From assembly GCA_029934695.1 (NCBI GenBank), contig JAOZLU010000449.1:1-5872 (forward strand): 5,872 nucleotides of DNA, read 5' to 3'. Within the stretch, counting starts at the first letter, position 1; every line of letters starts with the position of its first letter. The notes beneath the pieces are model-generated. The model was not told the origin of the DNA and searched no databases. It worked only from the letters and a program-made list of their open reading frames with translations. Source of the DNA: Desulfobacterales bacterium. GTDB lineage: Bacteria; Desulfobacterota; Desulfobacteria; Desulfobacterales; 4be13. The position numbers were made by a program, and so were the translations under genes. Positions 1-5,872 of the stretch are shown in pieces.

Positions 1-49
1 TTCAGCAATGATCGGGCATGAAGTCTGGGCCTTTTTGATTCCATTGTAA

Positions 50-70
50 AAATGAGAAATGAGAAATGAA
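50..70. repeat. Three tandem copies of a 7-base unit
   Basis: The unit AAATGAG occurs at 50-56 and 57-63, and a third copy (AAATGAA) at 64-70. It directly follows the TAA at 47-49. Short intergenic repeats of this kind are common in bacterial genomes and may vary in copy number. No function is evident. Confidence 0.7.
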
Positions 71-77
71 ATCAATG

Positions 78-104
78 TTGACATCTTACACGCTTTCTTA
101 TAAA
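78..104 (+). promoter_or_regulatory. Candidate sigma70-type promoter of the CHASE2 gene
   Basis: A perfect -35 box, TTGACA, lies at 78-83. The AT-rich stretch that follows offers TATAAA at 99-104 (15-base spacer, rather short) or TAAATA at 101-106 (17-base spacer, a weaker match). Transcription would start near 110 and leave a leader of about 140 bases before the start codon at 254. This is a consensus match only. Confidence 0.4.
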
Positions 105-253
105 TATAAACAATTTGGATGAATCACCAATTCATTTCCAATGGTTGGGGAGCCGTTTTTTCGGGGTGGAAGTTTGGAAGAATATATCACCAACGATTTC
201 AGGCAGAGGCTGAGATTTTTTGATTTCATCGTAGAATAGGCGGAACAGAGGCT

Positions 254-1954
254 ATGACTCAGGATGTGAAGCGCGGAAACCGAGAAACAGAAGTAGAAGA
301 TGATGTCAAACCCAGTAATAGAGGAATGCAGGAGAGCGGAGAAGGGGGGTATAGAAAAGATGGAAAATCACCAATATCCGAGATAACCCCGGAGGAACTA
401 GCCCAGAATTCCCGCCAGACGGGCCCCTTGGAAAGTCTGGACAATCCGGCCAAGACATCTTTTGTTGTAAAAATCATTGGCTTTGTCACAGGACTGTTTG
501 ACAGGGGTCACTTTTTCACAAGTTTTATATTAGGTGGTCTCATATCGCTTCCCCTTTTATACCTAAATAATACAGATACAGGCAACAGTTTATTAAATTG
601 GAAATATGATGACCTTGTTGTAAAAAACTTTAAAGAGGTTATCAAAGATGCTCATAAGAAGGGAATTTCCCCGATTGATACACATATTCAGATCGTCGTA
701 TTTGACAAGGAGACATACGAAAACAGTCCGAGTCAAGGGTTATGGACCCCTCGGGATATTCTGGGGCAATGTATTCTAAAATCTATGGAGCTTAAGGCCA
801 AGATCGTTTTTGTTGATTTTGACATATACAATCCCGCTCCTCTTATTTTTGAAAGAACGGAAGATGAAAATTACGAATTTCTGGATTGTATGCGAGATGC
901 TGCGAAAGCGGCCAGGAAAAATAATGCTGTGATTATTTTGCCGTGGATTAAAGAATATGAAAATGACGACAAAAAAGAAGTCACCTGCAAATCCGATACC
1001 TGTGTCAACCGACTTAAGTATAAAAACAGCTACAAAGAGGCCGTTAATCAATTTGTTTATGAGAACAATGACGTTATCGTATGGGGAGGCGTGGCGATTC
1101 ATAAAAATCCTTTAGACTATGACAAAACAAGGCATTTTCGCTTTTATGAAAAATCAGGAGACGGTGAGATCATATTTTCTGCTTATATATTAATTTCTCT
1201 TTATCTGGACTATAACGCCAACAAAATAAAGGAGATTCTTGCATCAGTAAAAAAAGATATTGAAATGTATGGCAAATCTGATAGGATCCCTATTTCAACT
1301 TCACCCAAGGAGCCAAAGCGATATATTCATATTTACAATCAGGATAATCCTAAAAATGAAGAAATGCCTTCCAGATATATATTTCACTTGGCCCCTACGG
1401 ATATAACCAAGTTTATTTTTAAGGATGAACCATCCGGAATAACTCCGAAACCTTTGCTGCGCCATCGCATGCAGCTTAGAATACTTCCTGATGTCTTTCT
1501 CAGGCGAGATAGTAACTACATTGAGAATACGGTTGTCTTGATTGGCTCTGACAATCCGGCCATGAGAGATGTCCATCTCACCCCTCTTGGCAAAATGAAT
1601 GGTATTTTTCTGATAGCCAATGGTGTCAACATGTTGTATAACGGGCTTCAATTGCAGAATTTGTCTCTGTATAAAACTTTTATGATTGAGGTGGTCATCC
1701 TTATTTTTCTTTCATTAATATTTTCTGTTAAAGGACTATGTGGATATAAACTTTACAGTTTTTTTATGTCTTTGGTATGCTTTGCTTTGCTTTACTTTTT
1801 ACTGCACAACGAAGTGAGCTTGCATTTTCTTCGTAAATGGGGCATTCTTATAGATTTTATAGTTCCGATAATAGCGATTGCGACAGAAAGACTGTTGGAG
1901 GCTATAGGTGAGGGAATAGCTGAACTTTTCAAAAGTATAAGGACAAGCGAGTAA
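254..1954 (+). CDS. CHASE2-domain membrane sensor protein without an output domain
   Basis: The protein has 566 residues. Residues 1-80 are hydrophilic, charged and probably disordered and cytoplasmic. A membrane helix follows at about 88-104. Residues about 115-470 match CHASE2, an extracytoplasmic sensor domain of bacterial receptors. Visible hallmarks are YDD at 118-120, the strand IQIVVFD at 145-151, a LWTPRD segment, the hydrophobic AKIVFVDFDIY strand, and the late signature VVLIG (427-431) followed by a TPLG and NGIFLIANGVNMLYNG stretch. Three hydrophobic segments end the protein (about 475-495, 499-520, 528-546), as is usual for CHASE2 proteins. In the family these helices normally lead into a histidine kinase, adenylate cyclase, GGDEF or serine/threonine kinase domain. 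Here the chain stops about 20 residues after the last helix, so no output domain exists. Cys245 and Cys250 could form a disulfide. The start at 254 is the first in-frame ATG after the stop at 221-223; the ribosome binding site is modest (GGCGGA or AGAGG). The signal sensed is unknown. Confidence 0.88.
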   Translation: MTQDVKRGNRETEVEDDVKPSNRGMQESGEGGYRKDGKSPISEITPEELAQNSRQTGPLESLDNPAKTSFVVKIIGFVTGLFDRGHFFTSFILGGLISLPLLYLNNTDTGNSLLNWKYDDLVVKNFKEVIKDAHKKGISPIDTHIQIVVFDKETYENSPSQGLWTPRDILGQCILKSMELKAKIVFVDFDIYNPAPLIFERTEDENYEFLDCMRDAAKAARKNNAVIILPWIKEYENDDKKEVTCKSDTCVNRLKYKNSYKEAVNQFVYENNDVIVWGGVAIHKNPLDYDKTRHFRFYEKSGDGEIIFSAYILISLYLDYNANKIKEILASVKKDIEMYGKSDRIPISTSPKEPKRYIHIYNQDNPKNEEMPSRYIFHLAPTDITKFIFKDEPSGITPKPLLRHRMQLRILPDVFLRRDSNYIENTVVLIGSDNPAMRDVHLTPLGKMNGIFLIANGVNMLYNGLQLQNLSLYKTFMIEVVILIFLSLIFSVKGLCGYKLYSFFMSLVCFALLYFLLHNEVSLHFLRKWGILIDFIVPIIAIATERLLEAIGEGIAELFKSIRTSE

Positions 1955-2017
1955 GTATTCTCTTGCCAAAGAAGGCTATCTGCTCAGATTGCGAATTTTA
2001 TTTTTATGCTAAAAAAG

Positions 2018-2025
2018 AAAGGGGA
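2018..2025 (+). promoter_or_regulatory. Ribosome binding site deciding the start of the second gene
   Basis: The purine run AAAGGGGA lies seven bases before the ATG at 2033. The in-frame ATG at 2006 is preceded only by a T-rich stretch with no Shine-Dalgarno match. This favours a start at 2033, nine codons inside the longest possible frame. Confidence 0.65.
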
Positions 2026-2032
2026 ATTGACT

Positions 2033-3028
2033 ATGGTAATCAGGGTTCTGAACAGCTTGCTTCTGGGAATGGTGCTCTGCTTTTTCACAGCATCTTCTGT
2101 ATTTTCACAGTCTATGGTGGACAGAGAGCCTGTGGCAGATATTATAATTAAGGAAGGATTCAAGGCAAAAGAGTGCTATGAGCTTACGCCGAAAATGCAA
2201 TTGAAGGATGATTTCATGCCCGTCAAAGCTGGTGAAAAGATAAAATTGTTAAGAGAAGATTGTGAGGTCAGGCTGGTTTATTACTGTAAAGGCTGTCCGG
2301 ATGAAATGATGATCAATGGAAAAGAAACGGTTGTGAGGAAACCTTCCTCCTTTAGGGAAAAAAAAATTTTGGAAACGTCGATAGAAAATGGTAAAGATTG
2401 GTTTGGCACCGTAATCACTCGTATGTCTTCAACAGGTGAAAAACCATCCTCTAAGATATTTAACCTTTGGCCGTGCCCGATAGATGGGGCTACGGTGCTT
2501 GGAGGAGACAGGCAAATATTTTTCGGATGGTATAAATGGCATAAGGAGAAGGAGCGCAGAATCAAAGGAGGTGAGGAGATAATGTTGGTAATTAGAAGGA
2601 AGGGCGGCAAATCAAAGGAAGAACTTCCTATAAAGGCAGCGGCCTTGACCCCAGTAAACGCAAATTTTATCCCTGGTATACATTACGAATGGTTTATAAA
2701 AAAAAAGGAGGAGAAAGGACATGTTCTGTCTGAAACTTATTCTTTCAGTGTGCTGAAGAAAGAAGATTCTGATTTTGTTATCAAAAAATTGAGAACGATC
2801 AAAGATGAGGATGAAAAACGCGCCCGAATCAAGCAAGCTTCTTATCTGCAACGCCTCAGCGATGCAAATCCTGATCTTGATCTTTATGCTGACAGTCTCA
2901 GATTTCTCGGTGATGTTGAGAACGGTTCTTTTAAAGGGTGCTTGAAGTTGGATGATGAACTGAAGGACGAATGTTATTTTTGGGCAAAGCGTTTGAAAAA
3001 GCACTGGGTACAAATGGAGGCGAAATAG
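2033..3028 (+). CDS. Exported FecR/DUF928-like protein, function unknown
   Basis: The protein has 331 residues from the ATG at 2033. A longer form from 2006 adds nine residues but lacks a ribosome binding site. Residues 1-25 form a Sec signal peptide (a hydrophobic core, then a VFS|Q cleavage site). No lipobox is seen. Residues about 55-103 read like the FecR-type or SH3-like segment found in CHAT-associated exported proteins (VKAGEKIKLLRED, then alternating hydrophobic residues and a closely spaced Cys pair, C85 and C88). Residues about 142-240 read like a beta-sandwich with LWPCPIDGATVLGG, then FFGWYKW, then FIPGIHYEWFI; this GATV...F.W...PG..Y.W order recalls DUF928 proteins. The end (about 258-331) is helical, charged and weakly TPR-like. 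Seven cysteines in the mature chain could form periplasmic disulfides. It starts 78 bases after the CHASE2 gene and is probably in the same operon. The family assignment comes from pattern reading and is tentative; that it is a real exported protein is well supported. Confidence 0.75.
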   Translation: MVIRVLNSLLLGMVLCFFTASSVFSQSMVDREPVADIIIKEGFKAKECYELTPKMQLKDDFMPVKAGEKIKLLREDCEVRLVYYCKGCPDEMMINGKETVVRKPSSFREKKILETSIENGKDWFGTVITRMSSTGEKPSSKIFNLWPCPIDGATVLGGDRQIFFGWYKWHKEKERRIKGGEEIMLVIRRKGGKSKEELPIKAAALTPVNANFIPGIHYEWFIKKKEEKGHVLSETYSFSVLKKEDSDFVIKKLRTIKDEDEKRARIKQASYLQRLSDANPDLDLYADSLRFLGDVENGSFKGCLKLDDELKDECYFWAKRLKKHWVQMEAK

Positions 3029-3095
3029 CCTATATTTGGAGGTGGTGAATAAGGCTCTTCATTGCCTCTGCACCGCCCACCCATATTCCTCATTT

Positions 3096-3114
3096 GTCGG
3101 AGGCCGACTTTGTT
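3096..3114 (+). terminator. Weak intrinsic terminator candidate
   Basis: GTCGG (3096-3100) and CCGAC (3104-3108) form a perfect five-base-pair, GC-rich stem with a three-base loop, followed by TTTGTT. It lies about 70 bases after the stop codon of the second gene. The stem is short and the T tract is interrupted, so termination may be partial or absent. Confidence 0.35.
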
Positions 3115-3252
3115 TAATGAGAAAAACTGTGAAATTTAACCGTTACGATATCTGTGATAATCTTCAGAAAGGGATTTCAGATCGAACTAAGTGTCCAGAA
3201 AAGAATAACTTCAACATTTATTAATTTTAAAATACTTTTCTCATTAATGCCA

Positions 3253-3270
3253 GTTAATAATGAGATTAAC
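3253..3270. promoter_or_regulatory. Operator-like inverted repeat upstream of the TPR-CHAT gene
   Basis: GTTAAT (3253-3258) and ATTAAC (3265-3270) are perfect inverted half-sites separated by six bases, a spacing typical of dimeric helix-turn-helix regulators. A second inverted repeat overlaps it: CTCATTA (3240-3246) and TAATGAG (3258-3264). Both lie 60-90 bases before the TPR-CHAT start in an AT-rich stretch. No regulator is encoded in the window. In AT-rich DNA such repeats can arise by chance. Confidence 0.35.
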
Positions 3271-3323
3271 AGCAAAAGTCGTTCAAGTGTAACAGTTATT
3301 TTTTTCTAAACCCTAAGGATTAC

Positions 3324-3331
3324 GAGGTGAT
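3324..3331 (+). promoter_or_regulatory. Ribosome binding site of the TPR-CHAT gene
   Basis: GAGGTGAT at 3324-3331 matches the anti-Shine-Dalgarno sequence over eight bases. GAGG is eight bases from the ATG at 3336 but only two from the ATG at 3330, which favours 3336. A weaker AAGGA at 3315-3319 could serve the 3330 start. The two candidates differ by two residues only. Confidence 0.65.
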
Positions 3332-3335
3332 GAAA

Positions 3336-5872
3336 ATGATAAAAACGAGTTGCATTGTCATATTTTCTTTTATATGTTGCAATATATTACTGCTCAATTA
3401 TTCGTTGTCCCAAGATAGCGCAAAATTTTTAAGCATTGAATGTCAAGTGGCCTACGATCACTCGGATTATGGGGAAGCCATCAGGAAATGTAAAGAAGCA
3501 TTGGCGATGGCGAGAGGGGCAAACGACAAAAATCGTGTTGCCTCTATTTTGTCTTACTTAGGCCACGCGTCTCGAAAACTCGCACAATACGAAAAGGCTA
3601 TATCATTCTACGATGAAGCACTTGGTATATCTCAGAAGATTGGAGACAATAGAAAAAAAAATGGAGAGATTCTCACTAATACGGGAATCGCCTATCGGTA
3701 TATGGGGGAATATGAAAAATCCTTAGAATGCTATGAACAGGCATTGGCAATAGATGAGGATTTGAGAGATGAATCGGGAAAAAGTCGTGATCTGACAAAT
3801 ATCGCCAATGTTTACAGTATGCTTGGATTGCATAAAAGAGCAATTGGCAAATATGAAGATGCCTTGGAAATAGAAGAAAACGAGAAAAACAAAAAAGGAA
3901 AAGCAGAAATCCTGGTAAACAGAGGTTTGCTCTATGAGAATCAGGAAAACTATGACGCTGCCCAAGCTGACTATAAGGAGGCATGGCAAATATTCAGTCA
4001 TGTTGACAGTCTGAACGGTCAAGGGACAGCTTTGAACAACCTTGGCAACCTTTATTCTAAGTGTGAAAATTATGAAGGAGCTTTAAATTTTTATAAATAT
4101 GCACTGGAAATATTTCAGCAAACTAATGATCGGAAAAATGAGGCTGTCATTCTCAGTAACATGGGATATATTTACAGTCAGTTAGAACATAATAGCGAGG
4201 CGGCCCGATGCTATAAAGAAAGTCTGAAAATTTTTGAGAAAATAGCGATTCCAGAAAGTACTTGGAGGGCAAAAAGCGGTCTTGGCAAGCTAAAAGCCAA
4301 ATCAGAAAAATCTGTTCACAAAGAAGTTATCCAATACTATGAAGATGCTTTTGAAATTATTGAATCCATGAAGGAAAAACTTGCAGGAGATGAAAGCAAA
4401 TCTTCTTTTATGCAGGATAAACTTAATGTTTATGATGAACTGATTCAGATTCTGAATGCATGGCATGAAAAACATCCTTCCAAAGGATATGACCGGAAGT
4501 CTTTTGAAATTTTTGAACGCAAGCAGGGACGAATCTTCTTAAATCAGATGGGAAAAATTGATGTCAGAAATTTTCACGATGTGCCGAATAATATCATTCA
4601 AAAAACGCTTAAACTGAAAGATGATCTTGAATCAGCCACACAAAAGCTTGCTGATAAGCTTTCTGAATTCCCTGAAAAAGACAATAGAGAAAGCGTTATC
4701 AGGCTCAGAGAAAGGATAGGCAATGTTAAACAAGAAGAAGAAAGACATAAACAATTTATAAGAGTAAAATATCCAGAGTATTATGCGGTGATCTATCCAG
4801 AACCCGTCATGCTGTCAGAGCTTCAGGAGAATATTCTAAGAGAGGATGAGATATTAATGATTTACGGGGTTATGAAAGATATGACCTGCCTATGGATGAT
4901 CACTAATGAAAAATTCAAGATTTATTCTATCAAAATTCAAAACAGGAAACTTGAAGATAAAATAATCTCTTTAAGAGACACCCTCCTGAAGGAAATCGGG
5001 GGACTTATTGATCAGGAACCATTTTTCTCTACGAATAAGACATTTGTCAAAGAATTGAATGAGCTTACTTCCAAAAAAATTTCCTCAGAAGAATACCGAG
5101 AACTCTCGAAACTGCTTCTTCCTGAGGAACTCAAACCTGATATTCGGGAGAAACTTCTGTATATCGTGCCCACTTCATTCCTTTGCAGCCTGCCATTTGA
5201 AGTCCTGATGACCCAGACAACTAAAAGAAATAGGCCCAAATATCTGATTGAAGACTGCGCGGTGACTTACCTTTCTTCTGCCTCGCTTCTCAAAATACTC
5301 CGCCGGGAAAATCGACAAGAAAGAGGGGATGACAGACACCCCTTTCTTGCTTTTGCAGATCCGATCTATAAAAAAGATACTCCGGTAAAAGACAGTTCCC
5401 TGATCACAAAGGAAAGAGGAGATGCTTATCGTGAATACTACAAGAACTTTGAATTTCCTCAACTCCCGGCAAGCAAAGAAGAGGCGGAAAGGATCAACCG
5501 TTTTTTCTCTGTCTCCGAGAAATCAGACTCCCTTCAACTCCGGGAAAATGCATGCAGAAGTAAAGTGTTTGAGTTTCACAGGAACGACAAACTGGATGAT
5601 TATCAATATGTTCTATTTTCCTGTCACGGTGTTCTGCCTGATGAAGTGGGGCCTATAGTTCAACCCGCTTTGGTCTTATCCATTCCTGATCCAGACCAAG
5701 GATATGCCGGTTTTCTGACCATGAAAGATGTATTCGGGATCAGGTTCGATGCGGATATGATCACTCTTTCAGCCTGTAACACGGGGAGGGTGAGCAATAT
5801 AATTCAGGGGGAAAACATGGGCGGTCTAACCAAGTCATTCATGCTGGCAGGAACGGACACGGTTTCGGTGAC
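3336..5872 (+). CDS. Exported TPR-CHAT caspase-like peptidase, cut at the window edge
   Basis: The frame is open from the ATG at 3336 to the end of the window (845 residues visible, no stop), so the C-terminus is missing. An alternative ATG at 3330 adds two residues. Residues 1-25 form a signal peptide (MIK, a hydrophobic core, then SLS|Q). Seven tetratricopeptide repeats follow at about 32-65 (partial), 69-102, 110-143, 150-183, 190-223, 230-263 and 270-303, with a regular 40-residue period and the usual LG.IY...YE.AL..Y..AL pattern. Next come helices with SFEIFERKQGR (389-399), which resembles the segment usually found before CHAT domains, and a charged coiled-coil-like stretch at about 415-480. 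The CHAT domain (caspase HetF associated with TPRs) covers about 580 onwards: LLYIVPTSFLCSLPFEVL at 607-624, the catalytic His764 in FSCHG and Cys814 in LSACNTG, then GENMGGLTKSFMLAGTD. About 60 or more residues are probably missing. The intact His/Cys pair predicts a cysteine peptidase. Substrate unknown; the TPRs presumably bind a partner. Confidence 0.92.
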   Translation, partial: MIKTSCIVIFSFICCNILLLNYSLSQDSAKFLSIECQVAYDHSDYGEAIRKCKEALAMARGANDKNRVASILSYLGHASRKLAQYEKAISFYDEALGISQKIGDNRKKNGEILTNTGIAYRYMGEYEKSLECYEQALAIDEDLRDESGKSRDLTNIANVYSMLGLHKRAIGKYEDALEIEENEKNKKGKAEILVNRGLLYENQENYDAAQADYKEAWQIFSHVDSLNGQGTALNNLGNLYSKCENYEGALNFYKYALEIFQQTNDRKNEAVILSNMGYIYSQLEHNSEAARCYKESLKIFEKIAIPESTWRAKSGLGKLKAKSEKSVHKEVIQYYEDAFEIIESMKEKLAGDESKSSFMQDKLNVYDELIQILNAWHEKHPSKGYDRKSFEIFERKQGRIFLNQMGKIDVRNFHDVPNNIIQKTLKLKDDLESATQKLADKLSEFPEKDNRESVIRLRERIGNVKQEEERHKQFIRVKYPEYYAVIYPEPVMLSELQENILREDEILMIYGVMKDMTCLWMITNEKFKIYSIKIQNRKLEDKIISLRDTLLKEIGGLIDQEPFFSTNKTFVKELNELTSKKISSEEYRELSKLLLPEELKPDIREKLLYIVPTSFLCSLPFEVLMTQTTKRNRPKYLIEDCAVTYLSSASLLKILRRENRQERGDDRHPFLAFADPIYKKDTPVKDSSLITKERGDAYREYYKNFEFPQLPASKEEAERINRFFSVSEKSDSLQLRENACRSKVFEFHRNDKLDDYQYVLFSCHGVLPDEVGPIVQPALVLSIPDPDQGYAGFLTMKDVFGIRFDADMITLSACNTGRVSNIIQGENMGGLTKSFMLAGTDTVSV

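Larger units (their letters stand above)
1..253. other. Upstream non-coding region
   Basis: No convincing gene lies here. Frame 2 is open from the window edge to a TAA at 47-49, so the last 15 codons of an upstream + strand gene could be present, but nothing in that peptide is recognisable. The rest holds a short tandem repeat (50-70), a promoter-like pair (78-104) and a leader of roughly 140 bases. Within the leader an ORF of 32 codons (141-239) ends 14 bases before the CHASE2 start codon. It has no ribosome binding site and I do not call it as a gene. I see no strong hairpin and no riboswitch-like structure. Confidence 0.5.
3029..3323. other. Intergenic region between the second gene and the TPR-CHAT gene
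   Basis: About 300 bases without a convincing gene. The left part is moderately GC-rich and holds a hairpin followed by a T-rich stretch (3096-3114). From about 3200 it becomes strongly AT-rich, as expected of a promoter region, and contains overlapping inverted repeats (3240-3270). TAACAG is repeated at 3267-3272 and 3290-3295. Several weak -10-like hexamers exist (for example TAAAAT at 3228-3233), but none is paired with a good -35 box, so I do not place a promoter precisely. An open frame from 3036 to 3224 (62 codons, GTG or TTG start) has no spaced ribosome binding site and codes for nothing recognisable. Confidence 0.55.

Noticed and set aside
2..49. Tail of an upstream gene in frame 2
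   Set aside because: Only 15 codons are visible and nothing is recognisable, so it cannot be told from chance.
776..1102. Antisense frames opposite the three genes (for example here and at 1301-1651, 2281-2610, 2612-3013, 3676-4022, 5012-5462)
   Set aside because: Their peptides are shadows of the + strand genes; none has a domain or a plausible start with a ribosome binding site.
1963..2151. A 62-codon + strand frame overlapping the start of the second gene
   Set aside because: It starts with TTG, has no ribosome binding site, and overlaps the better supported signal-peptide-encoding frame.
3036..3224. A 62-codon frame in the gap before the peptidase gene
   Set aside because: It needs a TTG or GTG start that overlaps the only GGAGG, its product has no recognisable pattern, and it runs through the hairpin and into AT-rich DNA.
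3336..3413. Lipoprotein signal at the Cys-Cys pair in the peptidase leader
   Set aside because: The residues before the cysteines (Ser-Phe-Ile) do not fit a lipobox and the hydrophobic core continues after them; a cleavage site before Gln26 fits better.
5422..5658. A 78-codon + strand frame inside the CHAT region
   Set aside because: It lies in another frame within the catalytic part of the CHAT domain, whose frame is clearly the coding one.
3336..5872. Csx29, the TPR-CHAT subunit of a type III-E CRISPR system
   Set aside because: There is no CRISPR repeat and no cas gene in the window, and this protein has a signal peptide that a cytoplasmic Csx29 would not carry.

Overview
The window holds three genes, all on the + strand, and all encode proteins predicted to sit in the membrane or be exported. 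(1) A CHASE2-domain membrane protein with no output domain (254-1954). (2) An exported protein with a FecR/DUF928-like architecture (2033-3028). (3) A large exported TPR-CHAT protein, a caspase-like protease relative, which is cut by the right edge of the window (3336-5872). The set suggests a Gram-negative bacterium with complex signalling. CHASE2 + DUF928/FecR-like + TPR-CHAT neighbourhoods are, from general knowledge, familiar in filamentous cyanobacteria and in large-genome Desulfobacterota/Thiotrichales-like bacteria. Moderate-to-low GC and clear GGAGG-type ribosome binding sites lean me towards the second group. This is inference; no taxonomic marker is present.

Layout. Positions 1-253 hold no convincing gene. 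They contain a short tandem repeat (50-70), a plausible sigma70-type promoter (TTGACA at 78) and a roughly 140-base leader with one doubtful 32-codon ORF ending just before the first gene. The CHASE2 gene and the second gene are 78 bases apart and are probably co-transcribed. A 307-base gap (3029-3335) follows. It has a small GC-rich hairpin followed by a T-rich stretch (possible weak terminator), an AT-rich stretch, and an operator-like inverted repeat GTTAAT-N6-ATTAAC. The TPR-CHAT gene may therefore have its own promoter and control.

How they may work together (inference). The CHASE2 protein would sense an extracytoplasmic signal. It has one N-terminal and three C-terminal membrane helices but no kinase, cyclase or phosphodiesterase, so any output must go through a partner. 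The second protein and the TPR-CHAT protein both carry signal peptides and would meet the CHASE2 sensor domain in the periplasm or at the cell surface. The CHAT domain keeps the expected His/Cys pair (His764, Cys814), so it is probably an active cysteine peptidase. A secreted caspase-like peptidase next to an output-less CHASE2 sensor is the most interesting point here. Which genes follow on the right, for example two-partner-secretion exoproteins or a substrate, would be decisive and cannot be seen.
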